43,233 nucleotides of DNA from Corallococcus sicarius (GCF_003611735.1 NZ_RAWG01000047.1:1-43233), one strand, 5' to 3'; positions 23,051 through 32,119 are shown, numbered from the stretch's first letter. The notes: generated by a model not told the origin, from the letters alone. Numbers and translations are program-made.

Positions 23051-24502
23051 ATGAGCCCCGCACCCCTGGAAGACGCACCGTCGACAGCCTCCGACGTCGA
23101 GGCCCCCGCCCCCCCGTCCGAGGGCCTGTGGCGCCTGGTGAAACAAGCGCTGCACGGCACGGAGCTGGACCTGACGCGACTGCCCATCGGGCGCGCCATC
23201 TTCCTGCTGGCCGTGCCCATGGTGCTGGAGATGTTGATGGAGTCGGTGTTCTCCGTGGTGGACGTCTTCTTCGTCGGCAGGCTCGGCGCGGAAGCGGTCG
23301 CCACGGTGGGGCTCACCGAGTCCATCCTCGTCATCATCTACGCGGCCGGCATGGGGTTGAGCATCGGCGCCACGGCGCTGGTGGCGCGGCGCATCGGTGA
23401 GAAGGACGCGGAGCGGGCCGCGCGCACGGCGGTGCAGGCCATCGGGCTGGGGGTGATCATCTCCCTGGTGCTGGCCGTGGCGGGCATCATCTTCGCCCGG
23501 CCGCTGCTGGTCGCGCTGGGCGGCTCACCGTGGGTGCTGGAGCACGGCGTGGGCTACACGCGCGTGATGATGGGCGGCGTGGTCAGCATCCTGCTGCTCT
23601 TCCTCATCAACGCCATCTTCCGGGGCGCGGGCGACGCGGCCATCGCCATGCGCGTGCTGGGCCTGGCCAATGGCATCAACATCGTGCTCGCGCCGTGTCT
23701 CATCTTCGGCCTGGGGCCGTTCCCGGAGATGGGCGTGGTGGGCGCGGCGTGGGCCACCACGCTGGGGCGCAGCGCGGGCGTGGTGTATCAGCTCTTCCGG
23801 TTGATGCAGGGCAACGGGCGGCTCCAGGTGCGGCGCGAGCACGTGGCGCTGGAGCCCACGACGATGCTGGCGATGTTGCGGCTGTCGGGCGCGGGCATGG
23901 TGCAGGCGCTGGTGAACACGTCGAGCTGGGTGGTGCTGGTGCGGCTCGTGTCGTCGTTCGGCAGCACGGCGCTCGCGGGCTACACCATCTCCATGCGCAT
24001 CCTGCTCTTCGCGCTGCTGCCCGCGTGGGGCCTGGGCAACGCGGCCTCCACGCTGCTGGGCCAGAGCATGGGCGCGGGCGACGTGGAGCGGGGCGAGCGG
24101 GCGGTGTGGATGGCGGGCCGCTACAACCTCTTCGTGCTGGGCAGCATCGGGTTGGTGTTCTTCGTCTTCGCGACGCCGCTCTTGAGCGCGTTCACGACGG
24201 ACGCGGCGGTGGTGGTGTCGGGCGCCCGGGCGCTGCGCATCTTCTGCCTGTGCTTCGTCTCCTGCGCGTACGGCATGGTCATCACCTCCGCGTTCAACGG
24301 CGCGGGGGACACGCGCACGCCCACGCTCATCGACCTGGGCTGCTTCTGGGTGCTGGAGCTGCCGCTGGCCTGGGTGCTGTCGAGGCCGCTGGGGCTGGGC
24401 GAGGTGGGGGTGTTCATCGCGGTGCCGGTGGCGTTCGCGGTGATGTCCGTGTCGAGCATCCTCCTGTTCCGGCGCGGCCACTGGAAGACGCGCGTCGTCT
24501 AG
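23051..24502 (+). CDS. MATE-family multidrug/toxin efflux transporter
   Basis: This cation-coupled exporter of the inner membrane has 483 residues and twelve predicted helices in two halves, as usual for MATE. Family marks include PMVLEMLMESVFSVVDVFFVGRLG (~57-80) with the helix-1/2 pattern, GLTESILVIIYAAGMGLSIG, LINAIFRGAGDAAIAM (~180-195) in the first half, and the matching ITSAFNGAGDTRTPTLIDL (~413-431) in the second. A ~35-residue Pro/Ala/Glu-rich cytoplasmic N-terminus precedes helix 1. The ATG at 23051 has AGGAAGG eight bases upstream and is preferred over the long open frame before it. It may export a product of the nearby GH3/Rieske operon, although the two are separated by leftward genes. 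Confidence 0.92.
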   Translation: MSPAPLEDAPSTASDVEAPAPPSEGLWRLVKQALHGTELDLTRLPIGRAIFLLAVPMVLEMLMESVFSVVDVFFVGRLGAEAVATVGLTESILVIIYAAGMGLSIGATALVARRIGEKDAERAARTAVQAIGLGVIISLVLAVAGIIFARPLLVALGGSPWVLEHGVGYTRVMMGGVVSILLLFLINAIFRGAGDAAIAMRVLGLANGINIVLAPCLIFGLGPFPEMGVVGAAWATTLGRSAGVVYQLFRLMQGNGRLQVRREHVALEPTTMLAMLRLSGAGMVQALVNTSSWVVLVRLVSSFGSTALAGYTISMRILLFALLPAWGLGNAASTLLGQSMGAGDVERGERAVWMAGRYNLFVLGSIGLVFFVFATPLLSAFTTDAAVVVSGARALRIFCLCFVSCAYGMVITSAFNGAGDTRTPTLIDLGCFWVLELPLAWVLSRPLGLGEVGVFIAVPVAFAVMSVSSILLFRRGHWKTRVV

Positions 24503-24580
24503 CGTGGGTCCGCAAACTGGGGCCAAAGGCGCACGCAGCGCCCGAAATTTGGGTAGGCACAGGTGCCGCCGACGCGAACG

Positions 24581-26824
24581 CTACAGTCCAGCGCTCGCCA
24601 GATCGCGCACGAGTGCGGCGCCGAGTCGGACCCGGTCCTCCGTGTCGAGTTGGCGCCCGCCCACATCGACCTGCGGGACCTTCAAGAGAAGATCGGCCCC
24701 GACCCCATGAGCCACACATACGCGCGAGAAGGCCTTCGCGTGCGGCTCAGCAGCGGGAGCTCGAAGCAGTAGCCCACCCCGCACGCACTGGATTTCCGTC
24801 CCGCTTTTCTTTAGCCGCATCCAGCGCGGCTCTTTCTCGTAACCCATGAACCACGGTTCATCGATAGCGTTCGGGACACCAGCCTCGCGTTGAATCGCGG
24901 AGAGGTAGGGGTCGCGGTACCAACTATTCATCTGGCTTCTGTCCAGCATGCACACGCTGTAGCCCATGGCTCCGTTTACGGCGGCATAGATGCCAGAGAG
25001 GCCCGCTCTCATTTCGGGGTACTTCACGAAGTACCAACGCCAATCGCGTCCGTCCTTATCGGTGGTCTCAAGCCAGTGGTCCCTGAATGACTCAAGCGCG
25101 GATCGAACATCACCCTCGCGCTCGGTGATGGCGTCGAGTAGGCGTCCGAGCACCTCACGAACCCCGGCGAGGTGCGCACGGCTGGCTCCGGCGAGGATTT
25201 CCCTCCATTGGAAGAGGTTAGAGCCCGAGCCGAACTGGAAAAAGCGCCGGTTGCGGGATCGTGAGTAGTCCCCCGCAGCCAGCAACGCACCGGTGAGAAG
25301 CGGGAGGTTCTCGCTCGTGAATACCTCGTGAAACGCACGTGCCCGACGTTCGAACACCTCGTTGTCGAGTTCGAACGCCGCTAGGGAGCCGCGTAGGACG
25401 GGGTGATCCTCGAGGTGAAAGAGGTGCCGCTCGAGCGCGGGAGCTTTGGTCAACAGCTCGGCCTTCAATCGCTCGTCCGCGACTTGCGCCTGATTGAAGG
25501 CCAAGATGCCGTCCAGCGTACCCTCAACGATGAGGCGTCGCACGTCGGCGAGGAGCACCGGCATCTTCTCGGAGCGCAGCTCGCTGCCCGATGCCTCGAT
25601 CAGGTTCCGCAGCACGCGAAGCCTGCGTGAGAACTCGTTGGTGTCGTGCAGCCGGTGAATCAGGACCGCATAGAGAAAGAGCGTGCGCGGCCAGCTAGAT
25701 CGAACCTGGCCAAGGCAGCACTCTGCGAACAGGTCGACCGTAGCGCTTCCCGCTAAGCCGAACAGGACCACCTTGCTGGTGTTGTCGGAGTCGATCAGCG
25801 TCGGCTTCAGCGTGAACGTTTCTGAGAATACGGAGCGAATGTCCACGTCGACCCAGGTGTCGAAGCACCGGACGAGGAAGTCCAGGTGCGTTGCGGCCTT
25901 CTTGTTCCCCGGACCGTAGACGCGCTCCGCGAGCGGTGCGACGGCACCCGAAGGAAGCCGTCCTTCGTGCCACTCGCAGACATCGGTGACGAACTGGAAA
26001 TAGCGCAGGAATTCGTCGTCGACGATGTCGTGGCTTCCTCGGTATGGCCACAGCATGTCTGCCCACGCGCCATCAACCTTCTGCGCGAACTCCTCGACGC
26101 GGCCCGGGCAGGAGATCTCCAGGACCTGCTCGAACCTCGCCTTGAAGTTCTCGAATGGCGTCAGCGGCTTCCCGCGCGAGTTCATCTTGATATAGAGATC
26201 TTCGCTCAAGCCGCCCATCTGCTCGATCGGCAGTAAGTGGAACGAGATCGCGGGTGCCTCGACGTCCACGAGCCGCTTCCACGCAGTGGCGCAGTCGGCG
26301 TCGGCGAAGCGCTTGTGGATCGCTTCGATCATTACGAGCATCGACTGGATTGTTGGATCGTGCTGCCACGTGTGCAGGAACCAGTGTTGGTCCTTGAGCC
26401 ACGCGTGCACCTTCACGTCAGCAGGCGGCTTGCAGCCAGAAAGGCGTTCGCAGAAGAGCCGAGCGCTCGCCCGCGTCGCGTACGAGAACCGCTTCCAGCC
26501 CTGCTCCTGGTCAAGTCGGTCAGCGCGCCAGCCGAGGTACCAGTGCAGCAGGAATAGGGTCGTGAGCCGCTGCTGACCATCGAGAGGATGCAGCGTGCCG
26601 TTCTCCACGTCGCCGTAGACGAAATCGAGACTGATGGGCGTGTCGGTCGTGACGGCGTTGTGCAAGGCGTCGAGGAAGTTGGCGCGGATGCGCGCGACCG
26701 CGTCGCCCTCTCGCCCTTGTGCGTAGTCCCGTTGGATGAGCGGTATCTCGATGCGCTCGACGGCCGGCGCGTCGGGCGCACGTCGAGTGAAGAGAGCGTT
26801 GTAAGACGTGACATAGCTTTTCAT
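24581..26824 (-). CDS. DUF262 protein, GmrS-like subunit of a two-gene system
   Basis: The 747-residue protein has an N-terminal DUF262 (ParB/Srx-like NTPase) domain: IPLIQRDYAQGRE (27-39), DGQQRLTTLF (82-91) and YIKMNSRGKPLTPFENFKA (211-229). Those motifs define DUF262 proteins such as GmrS, SspE and BrxU, which use NTP and a nuclease module against modified phage DNA. The long C-terminal part (~250-747) is helical and has no HNH pattern that I can see. The ATG at 26824 overlaps the stop of the upstream DUF262 gene (ATGA). GC content and codon use are clearly lower than in flanking genes, suggesting horizontal gain. The likely role is phage restriction together with the partner; that is inference. 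Confidence 0.85.
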   Translation of the reverse strand: MKSYVTSYNALFTRRAPDAPAVERIEIPLIQRDYAQGREGDAVARIRANFLDALHNAVTTDTPISLDFVYGDVENGTLHPLDGQQRLTTLFLLHWYLGWRADRLDQEQGWKRFSYATRASARLFCERLSGCKPPADVKVHAWLKDQHWFLHTWQHDPTIQSMLVMIEAIHKRFADADCATAWKRLVDVEAPAISFHLLPIEQMGGLSEDLYIKMNSRGKPLTPFENFKARFEQVLEISCPGRVEEFAQKVDGAWADMLWPYRGSHDIVDDEFLRYFQFVTDVCEWHEGRLPSGAVAPLAERVYGPGNKKAATHLDFLVRCFDTWVDVDIRSVFSETFTLKPTLIDSDNTSKVVLFGLAGSATVDLFAECCLGQVRSSWPRTLFLYAVLIHRLHDTNEFSRRLRVLRNLIEASGSELRSEKMPVLLADVRRLIVEGTLDGILAFNQAQVADERLKAELLTKAPALERHLFHLEDHPVLRGSLAAFELDNEVFERRARAFHEVFTSENLPLLTGALLAAGDYSRSRNRRFFQFGSGSNLFQWREILAGASRAHLAGVREVLGRLLDAITEREGDVRSALESFRDHWLETTDKDGRDWRWYFVKYPEMRAGLSGIYAAVNGAMGYSVCMLDRSQMNSWYRDPYLSAIQREAGVPNAIDEPWFMGYEKEPRWMRLKKSGTEIQCVRGGLLLRAPAAEPHAKAFSRVCVAHGVGADLLLKVPQVDVGGRQLDTEDRVRLGAALVRDLASAGL

Positions 26825-28557
26825 GACTGATGCACCTCGGGCTTGAGGTAGAGGCCGATGCCGCCCTCGGTGGAGAGCATTGCGCGCAGATAGGCCTCGC
26901 GGTCTTGTGTGCTCCAGAAGTGGACCTGCTGCGCGTCTGCGTTCGTGTAGTACTTGAGGAAGACTTGGCGCGTGCAGATGGGGATGTATGCGCCCTTCCG
27001 GTCAAGCTCAATGATACGCCTCCTCTTGACCTCGAACACCGCGTTGTTCAGTGCGCTGTTATGGCCGCCAGCCAGTAGAGCGAGGTTGGTCACCGAATGG
27101 ACCGAATGCACGGTCTCCGAGGTCGACGCATCCGCGAGCGTGAAGGCTGCCGTCACGTCTCGCGCGAGATCCTGGAACACCTGCCGATCAATTTGGTCAC
27201 CGATATCGTCTATTCTCCGGAGGAGCTCTTCGCGGCGTGCTTTGTCGAGCGAGTGAAGGTCTGCGAGTGCTTCGCGGTGAAGCCGGAGCCACTCTTTCCA
27301 CTGCTCAGCCTTCGTCAGGCCTTCCGCGTGCTGCGCGTGAATATGCTCGAGCGACCAGTCTCCGAGCCCATGAAGTCGGAACGAGTAGCGCTCGGAGGAG
27401 TGCGCTACACGCCGCACCGTCTCGACGTTCATCAAGAAGAGAAGACGTGTGCACTTATCCTTATGTGCGTCCGTCTCGTAGCTCAGCGCTGTCAAGCCGG
27501 AGGGCGTGAGGTCGAGGGTGTCGCGAATCCGCTTGTCGAGGACGGCCTCAAAGCTGCTCTTTGTCCTGCCTGCGGCGAGCCCGACGAGGTCGCTGAAGCG
27601 CTGTCCCACAGCCACAAGGTACCCAATCTTGTGGTAGTGGTTGCGGTTCTCGAACCAGCCGAGAACGAGTGCGTGGAGGTCGACGACCCGGTCCCAGACC
27701 ACCTTCGATGAATTCTGTTCCACCTGCTCTCGCAGTGCGTCGAAGGTGTGGAAGAGCGGACGCGCCCGACCGCAAGGTCCTCCCGCGAGGGTGTCGAGCA
27801 ACAGGGTGATCCGCGTCGGACTATCTGCGGCTTGCTCGTCTGCGACGAACGCCCAGACGTCGGGATGCTGGAGATCGCGCTCGATGCTGTCCCACTGGGC
27901 AGCGATCTCATAAGTCCTGTCCGTGGCGTCGGCGCCTCCACGGCTGCGCGAGAGCAGGAGCGCCTTGACCAGCTCCGCGTCCGTAAGTGGAATCCTGCCG
28001 ACATTCAGGCGCGTGAAGAGCGTTGTCGAGTCCAGCCCCTTCGGCGCCTCGTACCAGATCACGCGCACGCTCTCGAAGAGGTACCCGTAGAACTTGTTGG
28101 CGGCGTACTGCCGACGGGCGCCGTGCGCATCGAACCACTTTCGGATGCACTCGTACGCCCTGTGGAGATGGAAGAAGTCGATGTTGCTCTTGGCGCGAGC
28201 CGCATCAAGCTCTTGCAGGTAGGTCTCGCTTCCTGGCCGCGTGTCGTACGTGATGGAGTACGGTGGGCCAGAATTCTGGAGCCGCTCGCGCTGCATGAAT
28301 ACGAAGATGAGGAAGAGCGTCGTGAGGCGTTGCTGGCCATCGACCAACTCCCACGCGGTCTCGCCGTCACGCTTTACGACAACTGGCTGCAGGCTATAGG
28401 GCTTGCCCTTGCTCTCCCAGATGTCGTTGAGTAGGCGCTCCACCTCGAGTTGCCCCCAGCGATACCCTCGCTGGTACCTGGCAACACGGAACGAACCAAC
28501 GATGTCTCCGATCAACTTGAACTCAAGGAGAGCGCCATCCATCGTCTCGTGAGGCAT
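26821..28557 (-). CDS. DUF262 + DUF1524/HNH-like protein, first gene of the pair
   Basis: The 578-residue protein has an N-terminal DUF262 domain: VARYQRGYRW (25-34), VDGQQRLTTLF (72-82) and LFTRLNVGRIPLTDAELVK (180-198). Its C-terminal half carries the GmrD/DUF1524-type HNH signature, WSLEHIHAQ (401-409) followed by NLALLAGGHNSALNN and FEVKRR (491-513); His405 and Asn500 or Asn505 are the expected catalytic positions. This chain therefore combines NTPase sensor and nuclease, while the overlapping second gene gives a second DUF262 subunit. The start at 28557 has AAAGGG about ten bases upstream; the ATG at 28542 is an alternative. Base composition is lower-GC than the host. It is probably a type IV-like restriction system. 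Confidence 0.85.
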   Translation of the reverse strand: MPHETMDGALLEFKLIGDIVGSFRVARYQRGYRWGQLEVERLLNDIWESKGKPYSLQPVVVKRDGETAWELVDGQQRLTTLFLIFVFMQRERLQNSGPPYSITYDTRPGSETYLQELDAARAKSNIDFFHLHRAYECIRKWFDAHGARRQYAANKFYGYLFESVRVIWYEAPKGLDSTTLFTRLNVGRIPLTDAELVKALLLSRSRGGADATDRTYEIAAQWDSIERDLQHPDVWAFVADEQAADSPTRITLLLDTLAGGPCGRARPLFHTFDALREQVEQNSSKVVWDRVVDLHALVLGWFENRNHYHKIGYLVAVGQRFSDLVGLAAGRTKSSFEAVLDKRIRDTLDLTPSGLTALSYETDAHKDKCTRLLFLMNVETVRRVAHSSERYSFRLHGLGDWSLEHIHAQHAEGLTKAEQWKEWLRLHREALADLHSLDKARREELLRRIDDIGDQIDRQVFQDLARDVTAAFTLADASTSETVHSVHSVTNLALLAGGHNSALNNAVFEVKRRRIIELDRKGAYIPICTRQVFLKYYTNADAQQVHFWSTQDREAYLRAMLSTEGGIGLYLKPEVHQS

Positions 28558-28816
28558 TTCAGGCAGCCCTTTCGGGGCGACGTCCTTCTTCGCCCAAGTC
28601 CGCGTTGCTGCAGTGCAATTTCATTGAGCGTGAACGATATCAGGGGGGATACTGTACTGGGCTTGATTCGCTCTCGTGAACGGTTGACTATGCCACTGCC
28701 ATTTCGAGCTCGGTCGGCGCGGCGACGGCATGAGGCATGCAGAGGTGGGCCCGATGGGCAGGTGATCCTTCTCGCCCTTAACTGATCGGCATTGGCTCTA
28801 GCGAGAGGCGCGCCGT
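28558..28816. promoter_or_regulatory. Upstream region of the DUF262 operon with a repeated octamer
   Basis: The octamer CGTGAACG occurs at 28629-28636 and 28675-28682, 46 bp apart, upstream of the leftward DUF262 operon, and could be an operator pair. The stretch is AT-richer than its surroundings. No clear -35/-10 pair, tRNA or attachment-site repeat could be assigned, and no gene is seen here. Confidence 0.25.
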
Positions 28817-29941
28817 TCAGGGCAGGCAGATCTCGAAGCCGGTGCGCCCGCGGGGGAAGGTCGTCGGGGGGCGCGAGGCGGGCGTGACGGCGTAGAGGTG
28901 GAAGTCCAGCTGGCGCTGGAAGAAGCCCTTCAGCGCCGGCGCCAGTGCGTCCTCGGAGTCCTGCTGCAGGGTGAAGAAGTGGAAGCCCTGGCCGTGGAAC
29001 GCGGCGTAGACGGCGTCGAGCAGCGCGCGGAAGACGGCGGGGTCCTCGCCGGGGACGCAGGTGTTGCAGAGGTAGAAGTAGCGGAAGTCCTCTCCGGGCG
29101 CGGGCAGCCGGGGAGCGCCCGTCACGGTGGCGAGCGCGTTGAAGCCCCGGCGCACCCACTTCATCCCGCCCCGGTACGCGAGCACGCGGTAGCGCTTCAC
29201 GGCGTCGGGGTTCCACGCGGAGGTGCAGCCCCGAAGGCGCCCGGCCGCGTCGAACGCGAGGAACGTGTCCTCCACGCGCAGTCCCGGCCAGTGGGCGAAG
29301 CGGTGCTCCAGCTCGCCTGAGTCGTAGCGGTAACCGAAGGGGCGCGCGCGGTGGTCCGCGTCCAGGAGCGCGGCCATGGCGGGCACGTCCGCGGCGGTGG
29401 CGCGGCGCACGGTGAAGGGGCTGGGGCGCGGGCGGCGGCGGAGGACGAACTGGATGGAGACGGCGGAGAAGGCGCGCAGCAGGTGGTAGTGCGGCTGGGC
29501 CTCGCGCGTGGCGGCGCGGCGCACGAGCGCCTGGAGCGCGGCGGCGTTGGAGGCCATGACGGCGGTGAGGAAGACGTCCACGCCCTGGCGGCGGGCGGTC
29601 TCCTCCAGGACGGGGCCATAGAAGCGGGCGACGCTTCGGGCCCGGCGCGCGGAGAAGCGGGTGCGCAAATCGCCCAGGTAGCCCACGCGGCACGGCCGGC
29701 CCTCCAGCCACCCGTCGCGCACGTGGATGGCGCCCATGGCGTCCAGCCGGGTGGGGTCGCCCTGGGCCTGGGCCTGGTCTTGGGCCCAGACGTCCGCCTC
29801 GCCGCGCTGCATGGCGAAGAGGGCGAAGTAGTCCGGGGCGCGCTGGGTGCTGAGCACCAGGTCCCCCGTCATGGGCACGTCGCCGAACAGGTCCAGCAGC
29901 GCGGCGTTGTCATCCCGGGTGGCACGTCGCAGGGGGCTCAT
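28817..29941 (-). CDS. Double-GNAT acyltransferase
   Basis: The 374-residue protein appears to contain two GNAT-like domains. The first spans ~1-170 (LRRATRDDNAALLDLFGDV, then CRVGYLGDLRTRFSARRARS as the acyl-CoA turn). The second spans ~180-345 (FTVRRATAADVPAMAALLDADH, TFLAFDAAGRLRGCTSAW). The ATG at 29941 is chosen because MSPLRRATRDDN is the expected GNAT beta-1 start; an upstream in-frame extension is unlike coding sequence. High GC and GC3 match the host rather than the flanking defence genes. The start is only 13 bp after the stop of the TOPRIM-like gene, so it may be read from that transcript. The substrate is unknown; amino-acid or peptide N-acylation is possible. Confidence 0.7.
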   Translation of the reverse strand: MSPLRRATRDDNAALLDLFGDVPMTGDLVLSTQRAPDYFALFAMQRGEADVWAQDQAQAQGDPTRLDAMGAIHVRDGWLEGRPCRVGYLGDLRTRFSARRARSVARFYGPVLEETARRQGVDVFLTAVMASNAAALQALVRRAATREAQPHYHLLRAFSAVSIQFVLRRRPRPSPFTVRRATAADVPAMAALLDADHRARPFGYRYDSGELEHRFAHWPGLRVEDTFLAFDAAGRLRGCTSAWNPDAVKRYRVLAYRGGMKWVRRGFNALATVTGAPRLPAPGEDFRYFYLCNTCVPGEDPAVFRALLDAVYAAFHGQGFHFFTLQQDSEDALAPALKGFFQRQLDFHLYAVTPASRPPTTFPRGRTGFEICLP

Positions 29942-29954
29942 GGCTCGGGCGGGC

Positions 29955-30728
29955 TCAGTGACCGAGTGCTTCGACCAACGCAGTGCAGGCTTGCATGCGC
30001 TCGACGGACTCATGAAAGGAGCGCTCGGCCATCCATACGTCATCCGCCGGGAAGGACTTGGAGAGTGTTTCGTTATGGTGGTCTGCCACGCAGGGCAGGG
30101 CTTCGTCCTTGGGGCGGTGGACTTCGTCGAGGCGCGTCCGGTCCGCAGCCCATGCCGAGATGAGTTGCTGGTGCTCCTCGGAGCTGTGCCGGCCCTGGCA
30201 ACGGGGAAGAAGTTCGTTCGTTGCCTGATAGAGCCAGGACTCCATGCTGTAGCAGGGGGACAGGACCAGAAGGCGGCTCAGTGCGGCTTCGATCTGCTCG
30301 GCGGTCAGCGTGGGGCGTGCGCGAGGCGTCACTGGCAATGGGGCGCCACCCTTCAAGATGCGCCGCACGCCATCGCGGATGATGGTCTCGAATTTCTGGC
30401 GGTTTTCACTGCTCTCACGCTGGCTCCACACTCGGTCGGTATCAAAGTGGAAGACGACGAACCCCGCTGGTTCGAGCAGGCGCGCCGCGATGGCACTGAG
30501 CAGAATCACGGTGTCCCGGGTGGGCGGTTGCTGCTTCCATTGATTCGCATGGATGGCGTGGAGCGCGCGGTCGTTCTCGGGCAGTGGCTCGATTCGAACC
30601 CGGGCCGGATTCAGGTCAACGCCCACCACGACGAGTTTGAGCGCTTCCTTCAAGATCTTCTGAAGGGTGGGTTGCCCCTGACGGCCTGAGTCTTCAGTCA
30701 GGGCGAGGATGCGAGCACGGGCCGCCAT
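29955..30728 (-). CDS. TOPRIM-like putative nuclease, partner of the upstream ATPase
   Basis: The 257 residues show a TOPRIM-style arrangement: an early Glu in ILALTEDSG (Glu12), then FVVFHFDTDRVW with a DxD (Asp96, Asp98). A later YSMESWLYQATNELL (160-174) recalls the (I)E-x-W/Y-L motif of DUF4276, DUF4435 and RloB-type proteins. Such proteins pair with SMC/ABC-like ATPases in OLD, Gabija and PARIS systems, where the ATPase senses phage and releases or activates the TOPRIM effector. Here the ATPase gene lies 6 bp upstream, so the two are one unit. No signal peptide. The fold call is from motifs only. A DUF4276-like protein without nuclease activity is the main alternative. Confidence 0.6.
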   Translation of the reverse strand: MAARARILALTEDSGRQGQPTLQKILKEALKLVVVGVDLNPARVRIEPLPENDRALHAIHANQWKQQPPTRDTVILLSAIAARLLEPAGFVVFHFDTDRVWSQRESSENRQKFETIIRDGVRRILKGGAPLPVTPRARPTLTAEQIEAALSRLLVLSPCYSMESWLYQATNELLPRCQGRHSSEEHQQLISAWAADRTRLDEVHRPKDEALPCVADHHNETLSKSFPADDVWMAERSFHESVERMQACTALVEALGH

Positions 30729-30734
30729 GATACG

Positions 30735-31958
30735 TCACCAGAGTCCCTTGGTGAGCAGGATGTCCGAGACGCGCTGGATCCCGGTTTGATAGGCGAGGAA
30801 AAAGGACTCGGCTTCGTCCTCCGTGGGATTGCGCCAGATGAGTTGGGCACCGGCGTCATTGCTAGCTCGCTCGCAGAGGATGAAGGTTTGGCGGACTTCC
30901 TCGACGCTGTCGAAGCGCAGGAAGTCCAGCAGCAGCGGGTTTTGGCTCGTCAGAAAGGCTTGCCGCTCACCAAGCTCATCGAGACAGGCTGAAATCCAGT
31001 CGTGATGCAGGCCGTTCACGAGTTCGTCGGCGATGAGCAAGTCTGGTGATGCGTCAGCGTGGGCGAAGAAAGCAAGTAGCCGTTTCTGGCCATAACTGAG
31101 TCGCTCATGGGAAATCTCTTCGCCAGGACGCCGGAAGAAGAAATGGAGATTGCTTAGTCGCATGACTTGGCGCCGTTGGTCCGGCATGAGGCGCTCGACA
31201 TCAAATCGTGCGTTTGCGGATTCGTACCCAAGAGCAGTCGCGGCACGGCTAAGAAACCCCAGCGAGAATGTTGCTGTGGTGCTGCCATCCGGCACGAATC
31301 CGGCCAGCATTTCGCTCATTGAATAGGGAATTCCCGAACCGCTCCAGTTGCCGCCATCGCCGTCTGTCTGTGCTTCGACTTTGAGCAGTGCGCTAAACTG
31401 CTCAAGGCTCTCGTCCATGCGCCCCGCTGTCTTGATCGACAAAGGGAGTATGTGAAAAGTGCTGTCGGGGGATGCGTTTGCCTCACTGCTGAGGAGCGCA
31501 AAAAAGACTGAGGCAATTGGTTCATCAAAAAACTGACGTATTACGCGGATTTGCTTTCCCTCATGTTCAAATATTACTTCGTTTGGGCGCAGCTCCGCCT
31601 TTATGATAACGACGCCGTCCTTCTTTTTGAAGGTGAGAGAGTCTGTCTGCTGAAGGCTGTGGAAGTCCTCTCTCATCAGTCGACCCGAGACCAAGGGGTG
31701 CGTAGGAACGTCGACGCGTGCCTTGGTCACTGTGTGCTCAAGGTCGAGCAATTCACCGGAGACGTGACAATTTACCTCAAGCTGATCATTCTGAAGCGCA
31801 GCGTCTGGTACCCCTGCCATGGTTGACAGCAGCCGCAGCAGCGTCGTCTTTCCGGCCGCATTCCGCCCAAGGAGCACATTGATGCCCGGGCGGAACTCCA
31901 GCGTCGTCGGAGCGACGTTCCGGAACTGCTTGATGGTGAGTCGCGTCAGCTTGTTCAT
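30735..31958 (-). CDS. SMC/ABC-type AAA ATPase of a two-gene defence-like unit
   Basis: The 407-residue protein begins with the RecF/SMC-like strand-helix MNKLTRLTIKQFRNVAP. Walker A is GRNAAGKT (31-38), the ABC-like signature is RLSYGQKRLL (286-295), and Walker B is LLIADELVNG (307-316). TSQNPLLLDF follows where a switch His is common; here it is Gln. The ATG at 31958 is chosen because it begins exactly at this strand; the preceding frame is unlike coding sequence. A stretch around 31,330-31,660 is AT-rich, with codons rare in the host, pointing to transfer. The gene is 6 bp upstream of the TOPRIM-like gene. By analogy with OLD, PARIS and Gabija ATPases it may sense phage interference and control the partner; that is inferred. 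Confidence 0.8.
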   Translation of the reverse strand: MNKLTRLTIKQFRNVAPTTLEFRPGINVLLGRNAAGKTTLLRLLSTMAGVPDAALQNDQLEVNCHVSGELLDLEHTVTKARVDVPTHPLVSGRLMREDFHSLQQTDSLTFKKKDGVVIIKAELRPNEVIFEHEGKQIRVIRQFFDEPIASVFFALLSSEANASPDSTFHILPLSIKTAGRMDESLEQFSALLKVEAQTDGDGGNWSGSGIPYSMSEMLAGFVPDGSTTATFSLGFLSRAATALGYESANARFDVERLMPDQRRQVMRLSNLHFFFRRPGEEISHERLSYGQKRLLAFFAHADASPDLLIADELVNGLHHDWISACLDELGERQAFLTSQNPLLLDFLRFDSVEEVRQTFILCERASNDAGAQLIWRNPTEDEAESFFLAYQTGIQRVSDILLTKGLW

Positions 31959-32119
31959 CAGAGGGTCCCGCCCCGGGCGCCAGGGGGCGCAGCGTGAGCC
32001 AACGACCGCACCACACGCCCTCCCAGGGGTCAAGAACACCTCCACCCAGGACTTCCGCCCTTCCGTGAAGGCCTGGACCACGCCAGATTGAGCCCATACG
32101 CGTGACGCGGGAGGGTGCC

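Noticed and set aside
24503-24580. Possible attachment site or tRNA end at the left edge of the defence island
   Set aside because: No tRNA cloverleaf and no matching repeat at the other side of the island could be found by eye.
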